From positions 2,643,232 through 2,707,231 of the forward strand of contig NC_014228.1 of NCBI RefSeq assembly GCF_000252955.1: a stretch of 64,000 nt of DNA, written 5' to 3'. The translations under genes were made by a program, and so were the position numbers. Position 1 is the first letter of the stretch. Each line of letters starts with the position of its first letter. The notes beneath the pieces are model-generated. The model was not told the origin of the DNA. It did not search any database and saw nothing but the letters and a program-made list of their open reading frames with translations. Shown one piece after another: positions 10,349 to 19,318 of this stretch. The stretch comes from Xenorhabdus nematophila ATCC 19061 (GTDB lineage: Bacteria; Pseudomonadota; Gammaproteobacteria; Enterobacterales; Enterobacteriaceae).

Positions 10349-10558
10349 CTATAAAGCTGAGACGTTTGCAGCAGCCGGTCCTTTAGGACCATCCTGAATT
10401 TCAAACTCAACTTGTTGGCCTTCAGATAATGTTTTAAATCCATCTTTCACAATTGCAGAAAAATGTACAAATACATCTTTGCTACCATCAGCTGGAGTAA
10501 TAAAACCAAAACCTTTAGACTCATTGAACCACTTCACAGTACCAGTGATTTTTGCCAT
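10349..10558 (-). CDS. Cold-shock domain RNA chaperone (CspC/CspE type)
   Basis: The 69-residue protein is read from ATG 10558, behind a strong AAGGAAA ribosome site. The open frame extends 18 codons upstream, but the conserved start is [12 protein letters not shown]. It is a single OB-fold cold-shock domain with RNP1 (KGFGFI) and RNP2 (DVFVHFSAI). It binds single-stranded nucleic acid and melts RNA structure. It mixes features of E. coli CspC (MAK start, PADGSKD) and CspE (ANVSAL-like end), so no paralogue letter is given. Confidence 0.95.
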   Translation of the reverse strand: MAKITGTVKWFNESKGFGFITPADGSKDVFVHFSAIVKDGFKTLSEGQQVEFEIQDGPKGPAAANVSAL

Positions 10559-11289
10559 TTCAAAAATTTCCTTTGAATCACTTAATTCGCCGATTGACAT
10601 AAAAATAAACAAACCAGTATTCGTTGCTGTTATTTATTAACAGAACCTTACTTCGTTTACCCATGTGTTTTATCACATACTCTTTATATAATCGCAAGCC
10701 ATTTTTTTCAGGTGCTGGAGCCAACGCACATATTTAAAAATCTTAACATCCATTCCGATTTAAAATTATCCAACAATATTTAATATACATAACAATATGA
10801 ATAAACGAGAAATATTTTTTTAACCCTGATAAACAACTTTAATTAACCTAATATATAATGCTGTTTTTTACACCTATTGCAGAGTAGCACAGAGTCTTAT
10901 CATGATCCAAAATGCATTTTTAGCAACTATAAAGTTATCGCTAATTTCATTCAGTTCTTGTTTAACAAATAATATAATTATCTCGTATATAACAAGACTA
11001 CTTTTTGTTTATCATTTATTAAATATTGTTCAATTATAACCTTTACTCCATATATGGATAAACAGTTTCATAAAGACTATGCAGTTATAGCTTTGAACAG
11101 AAGAACATTTCGTTACTTCATATGTTCCACTATTGATACTATTTCTAACAAATAGTTTCTATTTATCCATAATCATATGGAATAACCTCTTACCTATAAA
11201 CCATTAAGCCACGATAAGAAGAATTGCGGGTTATCAATTAATCCTAAAAGCATAGGTGAAAAAATGGAAATAAGACTGATAATAATAAG
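10559..11289. other. Long AT-rich intergenic region, probable csp leader
   Basis: About 700 bp without a credible gene. The minus-strand part next to the csp gene may encode a long 5' leader, which is common in this family. An imperfect palindrome ATGTGTTTTATCACAT occurs at 10663-10678. The remainder is AT-rich with no recognisable RNA. Confidence 0.35.
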
Positions 11290-11312
11290 CAGCCGGGTAT
11301 CATACCCGGCTG
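11290..11312 (-). terminator. Hairpin after the aromatic amino acid permease gene
   Basis: AGCCGGGTAT and ATACCCGGCT form a 10-bp GC-rich stem with a three-base loop, 25 bp after the permease stop. The following minus-strand bases are AT-rich (GCTTATTATT) rather than a pure T-run, so termination is likely but not certain. Confidence 0.65.
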
Positions 11313-11336
11313 AAAGGATGCTGAATGGATTAATGT

Positions 11337-12701
11337 TTAAGCTGCTTTTTTCTTTACTTTGGCTACCAAGTAACCTATCCCCAATACACCAATCCAGAAT
11401 GGCATTAAAATAACGGAAATACGAATTGCTGGCATCATCAGGATGATGATAAGAATAAACGCCAGAAATCCCAAACACAGATAGTTTCCAAACGGATACC
11501 ACAATGCTTGGAATTTTGTCTTAATACCTTCTTTATTCTTAGCAGCACGGAACTTCAGATGAGCAACGCAAATCATAATCCAGTTAATCACCAGCGTTGT
11601 CACCACCAATGCCATCAATAACTCAAATGCTTTACCCGGCATAACATAGTTAATCAACACGCCAATTGATGTCGCCAACGCTGATAACCCAATAGATAAA
11701 ACAGGTACACTACGTTTATTAACTTTTGTCAGAACGCGAGGCGCGTTGCCTTGTTTAGCCAAACCATAAAGCATACGGCTATTACAATATACACCGCTGT
11801 TATAAACAGATAATGCTGCTGTTAATACAACGACATTCAGAATATGTGCGACCCAGAGACTATCCAGATCATGGAAAATCAAAACAAACGGGCTGCCACC
11901 TTCTACGACATTTCCCCAAGGATAAAGTGACAGCAAAATCGCCAGTGAACCGATATAAAATATCAAGATTCGATAAACAACCTGATTAGTCGCTTTAGGT
12001 ATATTTTCCTCAGGATTTTCCGCCTCTGCTGCTGTGATCCCCACCGTTTCCAATCCACCAAATGAAAACATGATGACCGCCATTGCCATAATCAGGCCGG
12101 AGATCCCATTAGGCATAAAGCCACCTTGCTGCCATAGGTTGGTAACACTTGCCTGAGGACCGCCATTGCCGCTGATCAGCAAATAACTGCCAAAGAAAAT
12201 CATGCCTATAATCGCAGTCACTTTAATGATAGAGAACCAAAATTCAGTTTCACCATATAATCGGACATTAATCAGATTGATAAGATTTATCAGCACAAAA
12301 AACACAGCGGCGGAAACCCATGTAGGAATTTCCGGCCACCAATATTGGATATAAATGCCTACCGCCGTTAGCTCTGCCATTCCGACCAGAATGAACATGG
12401 CCCAATAATTCCAACCAGATAAAAAACCAGCAAAATCGCCCCAGTATTTATAAGCAAAGTGGCTAAATGACCCAGCAACTGGCTCCTCAACGACCATCTC
12501 ACCCAGTTGCCGCATAATCAGAAATGCAATAAATCCACCAATTGCATATCCAAGGAGTACTGAAGGGCCAGCCATTTTGATAGTTTGAGCTATACCCAAA
12601 AATAACCCCGTCCCTACTGCACCACCGAGAGCAATAAGCTGAATATGCCTATTTTTCAAACCACGCTTAAGCGTAGATTGTTGTTCTTGTTGTTCTGCCA
12701 T
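11337..12701 (-). CDS. aroP: Aromatic amino acid permease (AroP/PheP type)
   Basis: The 454-residue, 12-TM APC-family transporter imports Phe/Tyr/Trp with protons. Long stretches match E. coli AroP and PheP: GLKNRHIQLIALGGAVGTGL near the N-terminus, FLIMRQLGEMVVEEPVAGSF, FSFGGLETVGITAAEA and NSRMLYGLAKQGNAP. Residues differ between the paralogues (NVRLYGETEFWF and LYPFGNYLCL are PheP-like; GGPQASVTNLWQQGGF is AroP-like), so the AroP/PheP choice is uncertain. Upstream, one perfect TyrR half-box (TGTAAA) is visible but its partner is poor. Aromatic import is relevant to a strain that may make a Trp-rich peptide. Confidence 0.85.
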   Translation of the reverse strand: MAEQQEQQSTLKRGLKNRHIQLIALGGAVGTGLFLGIAQTIKMAGPSVLLGYAIGGFIAFLIMRQLGEMVVEEPVAGSFSHFAYKYWGDFAGFLSGWNYWAMFILVGMAELTAVGIYIQYWWPEIPTWVSAAVFFVLINLINLINVRLYGETEFWFSIIKVTAIIGMIFFGSYLLISGNGGPQASVTNLWQQGGFMPNGISGLIMAMAVIMFSFGGLETVGITAAEAENPEENIPKATNQVVYRILIFYIGSLAILLSLYPWGNVVEGGSPFVLIFHDLDSLWVAHILNVVVLTAALSVYNSGVYCNSRMLYGLAKQGNAPRVLTKVNKRSVPVLSIGLSALATSIGVLINYVMPGKAFELLMALVVTTLVINWIMICVAHLKFRAAKNKEGIKTKFQALWYPFGNYLCLGFLAFILIIILMMPAIRISVILMPFWIGVLGIGYLVAKVKKKAA

Positions 12702-13274
12702 TTAGTCCTCTTTTTGCGATGCTTAGAACCCATCTTACTAAACGTTATTCTATTTGTTGTTGTTTTGAACTTGAATATTTCTTTTAACCTGAACAGAGCA
12801 AGGGAACACCCCACTTTCCCAATTTTTACAAAACTTGTCGAGTTTAAATTACCCCAACAACCATAGCACCTGGGTTATGTTCTGATTTAACTCAATATTT
12901 AGTCTATTAATTCGAATCAGGTGGATATTAAAACATCATTTACAAAGAATGAATACTATGAATGTATGTTAACACACACTCATAAGATAATAATTGGGAT
13001 GGATATCAAAAAGGTAAGTATCGGGTAATAGAACAAATACCAAATTCGAATTCTTCATTGCCTTGTTCACAATGTGCATCCAGTGCTAACAAATACAAAA
13101 ACAGACACACTGATATTAGATACAACGTTAAAATCACTTTTTTAGTGTTCAATTCAACCACCTTGGAATAATTTCGTTGTAGTTAACATTATAATCAAAT
13201 ATTATGAACAGTTTTAAATTCTGCATAACTTAGTTTCCTTGTTTAACCATTTGCAGCGCCTAAAATGATGGTTT
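12702..13274. other. Intergenic region between divergent permease and regulator genes
   Basis: About 570 bp of AT-rich DNA carry the promoters of both divergent genes. A possible weak TyrR-type site (TGTAAA half) lies in the permease leader around 12815-12835. No ORF or RNA gene is recognised. Confidence 0.35.
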
Positions 13275-13304
13275 TTGTCATCTTGAAAAGAAGTTGTGTA
13301 TACT
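13275..13304 (+). promoter_or_regulatory. Strong sigma-70 promoter of the MarA/SoxS-like gene
   Basis: TTGTCA (13275-13280) and TATACT (13299-13304) are separated by 18 bp. Transcription would begin near 13311, downstream of the GTG at 13296, which argues that translation starts at ATG 13335. Confidence 0.6.
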
Positions 13305-13334
13305 TCTGCCACCTTTAACCAATTTAAAATTGTA

Positions 13335-13721
13335 ATGCCACAAGATAATCACTTAGCACTTGTATGCGCACTGAGTAAATGGATAGAAAACCATCTTGGC
13401 CGTGTTATTCATCTTGAAGAGCTTGCTGCTTACTCTGGCTATTCACTTTGGCACATGCAAAAAATATTCAAAGAAGTCACAGGGATATCGCTTGGAAAGT
13501 ACATCAGGCAACGACGCCTGGCCGGCGCAGTTTCTCTGTTGAGAAACAGTTCATTGCCTATTTTTGATATCGCTTTGGATTTCGGCTTCGGATCTCAATC
13601 TCATTTCACATATATGTTCCGTAAAGAATATGGCATTACACCTTATGATTTTCGTCAGAGTATAGAGATAAAACTTGAAGTGAAACTTCCATTGCATCTG
13701 ACTTATGACTGTGAAGCCTGA
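13335..13721 (+). CDS. AraC-family regulator of the MarA/SoxS/Rob type
   Basis: From ATG 13335 the product has 128 residues and is almost only the two-HTH AraC DNA-binding domain, like MarA (127) and SoxS (107). The first HTH contains LEELAAYSGYSLWHMQKIFK, the spacer ITGISLGKYIRQRRL, and the second HTH PIFDIALDFGFGSQSHFTYMFR, then the PYDFR motif. Such proteins bind marboxes and activate efflux, porin and redox genes as monomers. The GTG at 13296 is an alternative start but overlaps a good -10 box. The identity with MarA, SoxS or RamA is not resolved: no soxR or marR lies nearby. Confidence 0.85.
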   Translation: MPQDNHLALVCALSKWIENHLGRVIHLEELAAYSGYSLWHMQKIFKEVTGISLGKYIRQRRLAGAVSLLRNSSLPIFDIALDFGFGSQSHFTYMFRKEYGITPYDFRQSIEIKLEVKLPLHLTYDCEA

Positions 13722-13734
13722 GGTCAGTATCATC

Positions 13735-13765
13735 AGCGGCCTCTCATCTCGGCCGCTATCTTTTG
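13735..13765 (+). terminator. Rho-independent terminator after the AraC-type gene
   Basis: AGCGGCC (13735-13741) pairs with GGCCGCT (13751-13757), followed by ATCTTTTGTCTTT, 14 bp after the stop codon. Confidence 0.75.
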
Positions 13766-13831
13766 TCTTTCATACCTCTTCTGCCTTCATGAGTAGCAGC
13801 CTTTTAGTTCGATACTACACATCATAAATCA

Positions 13832-14665
13832 TTATTGGTATTTTTCGATCAAAGCTAAAGCAATTGCTTCTGTTTCCGCATCAGGCATCCCACTAATATC
13901 TGATGGACGAAAATGCATTTGAAATACTTGAATCGTTTTACGCGTCGCAGTGTCCAGTATGCCTGTTTGGGGAATGCTATAACCGTACAGGGACAGTGCT
14001 TTCTGTATTGAAATCACTGATGCAGGCGTATCAGGCGCTCTTCCAGCCAAATATTTATTAACTGTCATATGCTCAGGCCAAGCACCAATCCCTTGGGTAT
14101 AAAGTAATTGCCAAGGAAAAAATGGGCCGGGATCTTCTTTTCTAAGTGGTGCTATATCACTGTGACCAACAACATTGATAGCCTTAATCTGGTATCGCTG
14201 GATAACATCTTTCGCTAAACGGATCACCGCATCAATTTGTGATGGATGATATGAACACCATTCTTTTTTAATAAACTGCTGTTTAAATCCACAATTAACA
14301 ATTTCAATCCCAATAGAGTAACGGTTTAGATTTTGGTATCCATTCCATTCACTCTTTCCCGCATGCCATGCCTTCTGATTTTCTGGAACTAACTGAAAAA
14401 TAACAGGCTCTTTCTTTTCATATTTTGGCTGAGAAGGAATGAGGTAATGAGTACTAACTTCTCCTCCCGTTAATGCCCGTATGGATCTTTTATCATTCAG
14501 TGCAGTATAGTGCAAAACAAGAACCCTAACCGAATCAATATCCTGATTGGTGGTATAAGGATAAGAATGATCAACAATATAATTGTTTCTATCTTCCCGC
14601 TCAGGAAAATAAGAACAACCAATCAATAGAGCAGTAAATACACATACTATTAATTTTTTTATCAT
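13832..14665 (-). CDS. amiD: Periplasmic/outer-membrane N-acetylmuramoyl-L-alanine amidase AmiD
   Basis: This 277-residue lipoprotein (E. coli AmiD 276) cleaves the MurNAc-L-Ala bond of peptidoglycan and anhydro-muropeptides. The signal peptide ends in lipobox LIGC (Cys17). The amidase-2 domain (about 45-185) shows the zinc ligands H52 (VLHYTA), H168 (VVGHSD) and D178 (EDPGP), plus E121 in IGIEIVN. A C-terminal peptidoglycan-binding domain (about 205-275) follows. It is minus strand, with the symporter gene behind a terminator upstream, so transcribed separately. Confidence 0.93.
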   Translation of the reverse strand: MIKKLIVCVFTALLIGCSYFPEREDRNNYIVDHSYPYTTNQDIDSVRVLVLHYTALNDKRSIRALTGGEVSTHYLIPSQPKYEKKEPVIFQLVPENQKAWHAGKSEWNGYQNLNRYSIGIEIVNCGFKQQFIKKEWCSYHPSQIDAVIRLAKDVIQRYQIKAINVVGHSDIAPLRKEDPGPFFPWQLLYTQGIGAWPEHMTVNKYLAGRAPDTPASVISIQKALSLYGYSIPQTGILDTATRKTIQVFQMHFRPSDISGMPDAETEAIALALIEKYQ

Positions 14666-14779
14666 GTCCGGTCAGCTATTTAAAAGAAAGATAATGTTGT
14701 AATGATGACGCTTTAATGCACAATATAGTAGATAAAACTAAAGTAATTGTGATGTTTTTTAGTTTCAAATCAGTTTTAA

Positions 14780-14824
14780 AGAAAAAATAAAAGCCGGACA
14801 CTCAAAACTGGCAAGTGTCCGGCT
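14780..14824 (-). terminator. Strong rho-independent terminator of the alanine symporter gene
   Basis: AGCCGGACACT (14792-14802) and AGTGTCCGGCT (14814-14824) form an 11-bp stem. On the minus strand it is followed by TTTATTTTTTC. It lies 125 bp after the symporter stop and separates it from amiD. Confidence 0.88.
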
Positions 14825-14948
14825 AATAATATTATCTTATATAAATAAGAATTTATTATTCATATTATCTTTCAAATTGTTGCTTTACTGGTTATGCAAC
14901 AATCTGAAATCTATTAGATATAAAGCTCTGACCTTCAATATCCAGCAA

Positions 14949-16397
14949 TTACTTCTTCTCGTTGTTACTCAAAGTCTCGTTATCCCAGATACCTTTTTCA
15001 ACTTGATGCTGAATTTCTGGGTAGCTGTTGATATTGAATGTTGGCAATTTCCCCAACTTTCTCTGCTGGTTATAATCTTTTGCTAGTTTCATCGCTATGC
15101 CCGACAGCAAGAGTATGGCAATCAGGTTAACTATGGCCATACATGCCATTGATACATTAGCCATATTCCAGACTAAAGGAACATCTGCCAGTGTGCCAAA
15201 CATAACCATTCCCAGGGCAGCCAAACGCAGAATAAATAAGCCCGCAGTATGGTTACGCTCCAAGAATATCATATTGCTTTCAGCATAAGCGTAGTTAGCA
15301 ATAATAGAAGTAAACGCAAAGAAGAAGATGGCAATAGCAATGAATGTCGTTCCCCAGTGGCCCACAACTGATGATAAGGCACGCTGAGTCAATTCGATTC
15401 CACTGATGGCAGTCACATTTTCGTTAAGAACACCAGAAGAGAGGATAATGACCGCGGTTGCGCTACAGATAACAATCGTATCCATAAACACTCCCAACAT
15501 CTGTACATACCCCTGAGAAGCCGGATGTGGTGGATACGGGGAAGCAGATGCTGCTGCATTTGGCGCAGATCCCATTCCCGCTTCATTCGAAAACAATCCG
15601 CGTTGAACACCTTGCATCATTGCCTGAGAAATACCATAACCTAATGTTCCGGCTACCGCTTCCTGAAGACCAAAAGCACTCTTTATAATTAATGAAAATA
15701 CTTCTGGAATACGTTCAATATTGTGACCAACAACCCAAAATGCCAATATTAAGTAGGCAATTGCCATAAACGGTACAACTAATTCGGCAACCCGGGCAAT
15801 AGAACGCATCCCACCGAAAATAATTACACCACTTGTAATGACCAACACAATGCCGACATAAACAGGTTTAATATGAAAGGCAAAATCAGCCGCTTGTGCA
15901 ATTGAGCTTGCCTGAACAGCATTAAATACAAGACCAAACGCGATAATAAGGAAGAATGAAAACAGTATTCCCATCCATCGCTTCTTCAACCCTTTCTCCA
16001 TATAGTAGGCTGGACCACCTCGATAATTTCCTTTATCGTCTTTCGTCTTGTACAACTGGGCAAGCGTACTTTCTACAAAGGAAGTTGCCATACCAATAAA
16101 TGCCACTACCCACATCCAGAAAATAGCGCCTGGTCCACCAGCGGTAATTGCAATGGCAACCCCTGCCAAATTACCGGTTCCTACACGAGCAGCAAGGCTG
16201 GTACATAAGGCCTGAAAAGATGAAATACCAGAATCATCTGATTTATTACTATTTTTCAGAACTGAAAACATATGACCAAAATGACGAAGCTGTATAAAAC
16301 CAGAACGCAATGTGAAGTAAAGGCCAACCCCAAGAAGTAAATATATTAGTACGTAGTCCCAAAGAATGTTGTTAATGAAGTTAATCAGATCCGTCAA
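14949..16397 (-). CDS. Alanine/glycine:cation symporter (AGCS family)
   Basis: The 482-residue, roughly 11-TM protein belongs to the AGCS family (AlsT, E. coli YaaJ), which imports alanine or glycine with Na+. Family signatures are AARVGTGNLAGVAIAITAGGPGA (about residue 70-92, substrate/ion site), GGPAYYMEKGL and QGVQRGLFSNEAGMGSAPNAAA. The N-terminal helix IYLLLGVGLYFTLRSGFIQ is typical. The stop is followed by a strong terminator. Substrate preference within the family cannot be assigned. Confidence 0.92.
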   Translation of the reverse strand: MTDLINFINNILWDYVLIYLLLGVGLYFTLRSGFIQLRHFGHMFSVLKNSNKSDDSGISSFQALCTSLAARVGTGNLAGVAIAITAGGPGAIFWMWVVAFIGMATSFVESTLAQLYKTKDDKGNYRGGPAYYMEKGLKKRWMGILFSFFLIIAFGLVFNAVQASSIAQAADFAFHIKPVYVGIVLVITSGVIIFGGMRSIARVAELVVPFMAIAYLILAFWVVGHNIERIPEVFSLIIKSAFGLQEAVAGTLGYGISQAMMQGVQRGLFSNEAGMGSAPNAAASASPYPPHPASQGYVQMLGVFMDTIVICSATAVIILSSGVLNENVTAISGIELTQRALSSVVGHWGTTFIAIAIFFFAFTSIIANYAYAESNMIFLERNHTAGLFILRLAALGMVMFGTLADVPLVWNMANVSMACMAIVNLIAILLLSGIAMKLAKDYNQQRKLGKLPTFNINSYPEIQHQVEKGIWDNETLSNNEKK

Positions 16398-17158
16398 GAT
16401 ATTTTCCCCTTACTAATTAGCAAACATTAGCTGACCATAATTCAGTATCCTGCAAAATCTTATTGTGCTTAATTTCCTTTATAATTAACAAACAACACAA
16501 TCTGTATACAAAAAACACAGAGATACGAGCCAGTAAAACGAAAAGAATGTAACACAATATCTATTTCAATGGGTAACTTTTAATGAAATTTTTACATTTA
16601 CTTTAGAATAATTGAACATTCATATGGAATTCATAAGTGCTTCATTCCCATTTCAAGCCTATTAATCGTATATCATGGATAATTAATACGGATTGATTTC
16701 TTTTTAAGATATAAGAAAAAAATATGAATTAATTAACAGTCAAACTTAAAATTGAAACCATTTCATAACCAATACAAAACAATGATAATACAATAACCCT
16801 ATTAAAATCATGTGTTAATCGAAAGTTATTAACACTGTGCCATATGAATGTGTGAGACAAATTTAGATAGTGATGTACTGTTATATAACTCACCTAGCAA
16901 TAACTTTATTTATTAAAATCACTAAAATAATTACAAAATTTAATGTTGTGTTTTCTGATATTTACGAAAACATATAGTAATATTTTTCTCAAAATGAGAT
17001 TATTAAATTTTAATACTGTGATAGTTGGAAAAAGCTACAATACCGTATTAATATTTTCGATTGTTATTTTTACAATAGGAAACAACAATAACATGTTAAT
17101 AACATGTTAACATAACACTATCTGGCTATCAGATAATCGGCAAATGAGGCTATAGTTG
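16398..17158. other. Very AT-rich gap with a tandem palindromic repeat
   Basis: About 760 bp have no credible gene. The left end must hold the symporter promoter. At 17090-17110 a palindromic unit AACATGTTAA occurs twice in tandem at an 11-bp interval, just before the integrase remnant; it could be an operator. No tRNA gene or att-like repeat was found. Confidence 0.4.
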
Positions 17159-17350
17159 ATGTTAGAGCGAAAAAGAAAAAACCCCGCAGACAACATACTA
17201 CCCAAGCGAGTTTATAGAGGAAAATCAAAGTACGAGTATCATCCTGCAACAGGTGGTTCAATCTCTATCTGCTGTTTAAGCTCACCAGTATCCGTTGTTT
17301 GGAAAGAATACAATAAGATTGTTGAAAAAATTGAAAAAAACAACACATAG
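17159..17350 (+). pseudogene. Phage-type tyrosine integrase, N-terminal fragment
   Basis: The frame encodes only 63 residues: RKRKNPADNILPKRVYRGKS, then YEYHPATGGSISICCL and PVSVVWKEYNKIVE. This resembles the N-terminal arm of phage integrases, which typically start RKRNPxxxxLPxRVY...YxxHPxxGGSI...WxxYE. The core-binding and catalytic domains (Arg...His-x-x-Arg...Tyr) are missing downstream, and the following 300 bp have no matching frame. It is therefore a remnant of a prophage or integrative element. Recognition is from memory of the family. Confidence 0.65.
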
Positions 17351-17677
17351 AACTCAATATATATTGAAATTAATAAAGGAGCGGGAGTTACCATTCCCGC
17401 TGATTCCGCTAATACCTTACCAATGAAATAAAATTCAATTATCACATCAAAAACCGCCTCTATCACAAAATATTCTTCTATTATTTATCGCAAAGGGCAT
17501 TATCTGAAACACACACAAAAACAAAATTACTTAATGTTTATTTTGTCGTTAAGCAGACAGTTACTGGTATTAAATAGATTTTGAATAACATTTTTCATTA
17601 AGAATATGGGTGTGCAAAATTTGTGCTACGATATAAATCTCATCTCAGTTATATAAGTAGACAGTGGAGTATTACTT
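17351..17677. other. Intergenic region after the integrase remnant
   Basis: About 325 bp. A small hairpin (AGCGGGA 17380-17386 with TCCCGCT 17395-17401) lacks a T-run. The rest is AT-rich and should include the promoter of the following secreted-protein gene. Nothing else is recognised. Confidence 0.35.
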
Positions 17678-18160
17678 ATGCGTATAAGTGACATTATGAC
17701 AGCTATCGCTATTTCCTCTCTGATCGCCCTCTCGTTATCGACACAAGCAATCGCAAAAGATGGAACATTGATTAACTTACCTGATAAACGATTTGCGGTT
17801 CTGTCAGTGGGTGATCTGGAAAGTGCATCAATTGGCAGCTATTCCATCGCTGTTTTCAAGGATAAAGATCTTACCGAGTTTGAAACTGGGAGAGTTTTTG
17901 CCCGTGACGGTTCAGTGTTCGACGACAGTAATAAACCGCGGATTGTATTTGCTGATATTAACAACGATGGTTCCAAAGAATTGGTGGTATCTAAACTTTC
18001 AGCCGGTTCAGGAAATTACCTTGAAGTAGACGCACTACAAATTACTGACAAAAACGTTAAGCTTCTCGCCCGTATCAACATCAAGGGTAAAAATGACCCG
18101 GTTAAGTCCCTCCGTGCCTTATGTAAAAGGGAGCAATGCGTAGAACAAAAACGCCAATAA
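17678..18160 (+). CDS. pliI: Periplasmic protein resembling the PliI inhibitor of I-type lysozyme
   Basis: The 160-residue protein has a Sec signal peptide (about 1-26, ending STQAIA). The mature part follows the PliI pattern: a VGDLESASIGSYSIAVF strand region, then FARDGSVFDD, IVFADINNDGSKELVV and the SAGSGNYLEVDAL loop, ending near DPVKSLRAL. PliI proteins sit in the periplasm and block invertebrate-type lysozymes. That would suit a bacterium living in insects and nematodes. Two cysteines near the C-terminus (CKREQC) could form a disulphide. The family call is from memory of the motif pattern, so it is moderately confident. Confidence 0.65.
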   Translation: MRISDIMTAIAISSLIALSLSTQAIAKDGTLINLPDKRFAVLSVGDLESASIGSYSIAVFKDKDLTEFETGRVFARDGSVFDDSNKPRIVFADINNDGSKELVVSKLSAGSGNYLEVDALQITDKNVKLLARINIKGKNDPVKSLRALCKREQCVEQKRQ

Positions 18161-18270
18161 GCCTATTCCCGTCAACTCTATTTTCACCCAGATCCGACAC
18201 AAACAATAAATAATGTACTATTGTTTATATTGTCACCACTATCATGGCTATAGTCGATCAAGAGGAAATT

Positions 18271-18642
18271 ATGAAACGTCTTTTACTGCCACTTTTCCTT
18301 GTCCCATTCTTATCTTATGCAGCTCAGGCAAATATTAATAAAATAACAGAAATCTACTGTGATTTATTTGGCAAAGCCTCTGTAGAGGCATTCAAAACCA
18401 CTGATTCGCCGGATGCAATAGCCCAGAAGACTTTCAGTGAATTGAATCATAAAGGTTTTGATCTTAGAGAAATCCATAGTAACAAGGATGAGTTTATTGC
18501 CACTATCAAACAAACTGTTACCGAAGTCAGAAAAAATAAGCAAGCTTTCCCAAGCCCTCAGCATTTTGATGAATCATTGGATAAATCGGTTAAAGCGTGT
18601 AAAGAACAAACAAGACATGCTTTATCCCAGGGAGTCAAATAA
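18271..18642 (+). CDS. Small secreted protein of unknown function
   Basis: From ATG 18271, behind GAGGAAATT, the product has 123 residues (an in-frame upstream ATG at 18244 lacks a ribosome site). A clear signal peptide (MKRLLLPLFLVPFLSYAAQA) is followed by a mostly helical, charged mature domain of about 100 residues with one Cys near the start (IYCDLFG) and one near the end (VKACKEQ), likely a disulphide. It lies 110 bp after the PliI-like gene in the same direction, so they may be co-transcribed. I do not recognise a family. Confidence 0.75.
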   Translation: MKRLLLPLFLVPFLSYAAQANINKITEIYCDLFGKASVEAFKTTDSPDAIAQKTFSELNHKGFDLREIHSNKDEFIATIKQTVTEVRKNKQAFPSPQHFDESLDKSVKACKEQTRHALSQGVK

Positions 18643-18688
18643 ACATCTAATAGGTTTTCATAATAGTGATACACGCAAATTATAAGGA

Positions 18689-18721
18689 TTCCTTACTCCT
18701 CGCGCTGCGAGGAGTAAGGAA
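18689..18721. repeat. Perfect 15-bp inverted repeat after the secreted-protein gene
   Basis: TTCCTTACTCCTCGC (18689-18703), loop GCT, then its exact complement (18707-18721). It lies 47 bp after the 18271 gene but has no T-run on either strand, so it is either a rho-independent-like stop without U-tract, an mRNA-stabilising end, or a mobile repeat. Confidence 0.6.
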
Positions 18722-18898
18722 GTGAACTACAATTTTGGAATGTTATTTAGTGCTTTTTTAAATAAATTTTCATTGATCTAACTGAAAATTAATTAACTTC
18801 AACATAAATTACTCAATGTTATTAATTTTAATCACCTCAGTGAATGATGTTTATTTATCATTCTGATTTACCTATTCCTCAATAGTCTGAACGTTACC

Positions 18899-19285
18899 CT
18901 AAAAATTATAAAACCAAAGCAAAAGATAAGAATCAGCTTTCAATGCCAATACAATTCCCAACATTAAAAACAATAAAATTAATAATAACGTTTTTATCAA
19001 TACATAAAAACGGCATTGAGATATTCGTGGTTTCGAAATTCTCACATTATACTCTGTTTTGTCTAACAAATATTTATTGTCTTCAATTTGACAAAGTATC
19101 TCTTTCGCCCGCTCTATATCGTCACAATGGATAAGCATTTTTACACCACCAAATGCCTGAGAATACATGTAGTTATTCCATACAATGCCTTCATCTATCA
19201 CGACTGCATCAATACCTTCTGAGAGCATCCTGCCTAAGATAACGTGGGCATCTATTGGTGATAGAAAATTTGTCAGTAACTGCAT
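18899..19285 (-). CDS. Membrane protein with an N-terminal DUF2007-like domain
   Basis: From ATG 19285 (good AAGGGG site) the product has 128 residues. Residues 1-70 (QLLTNFLSPIDAHVILGRML, then EGIDAVVIDEGIVWNN, GGVKMLIHCDDIERAKEIL) follow the DUF2007/putative signal-transducing pattern of a small ferredoxin-like alpha/beta fold. A TM helix follows near residues 98-122 (VLIKTLLLILLFLMLGIVLA). The role is unknown. The upstream Met codons of the longer frame lack a ribosome site. Confidence 0.65.
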   Translation of the reverse strand: MQLLTNFLSPIDAHVILGRMLSEGIDAVVIDEGIVWNNYMYSQAFGGVKMLIHCDDIERAKEILCQIEDNKYLLDKTEYNVRISKPRISQCRFYVLIKTLLLILLFLMLGIVLALKADSYLLLWFYNF

Positions 19286-19318
19286 GTTACCCCTTCTAAG
19301 ATAACTATTCCACATCAA

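Noticed and set aside
11194..11502. Minus-strand 102-codon frame at the end of the aromatic permease gene
   Set aside because: It overlaps the permease coding sequence in another frame and has no ribosome site or family pattern; the hairpin at 11290-11312 lies inside it.
13296..13334. GTG 13296 as start of the AraC-type gene
   Set aside because: It overlaps the -10 box of a strong promoter, so the transcript would begin downstream of it; ATG 13335 gives the usual family length.
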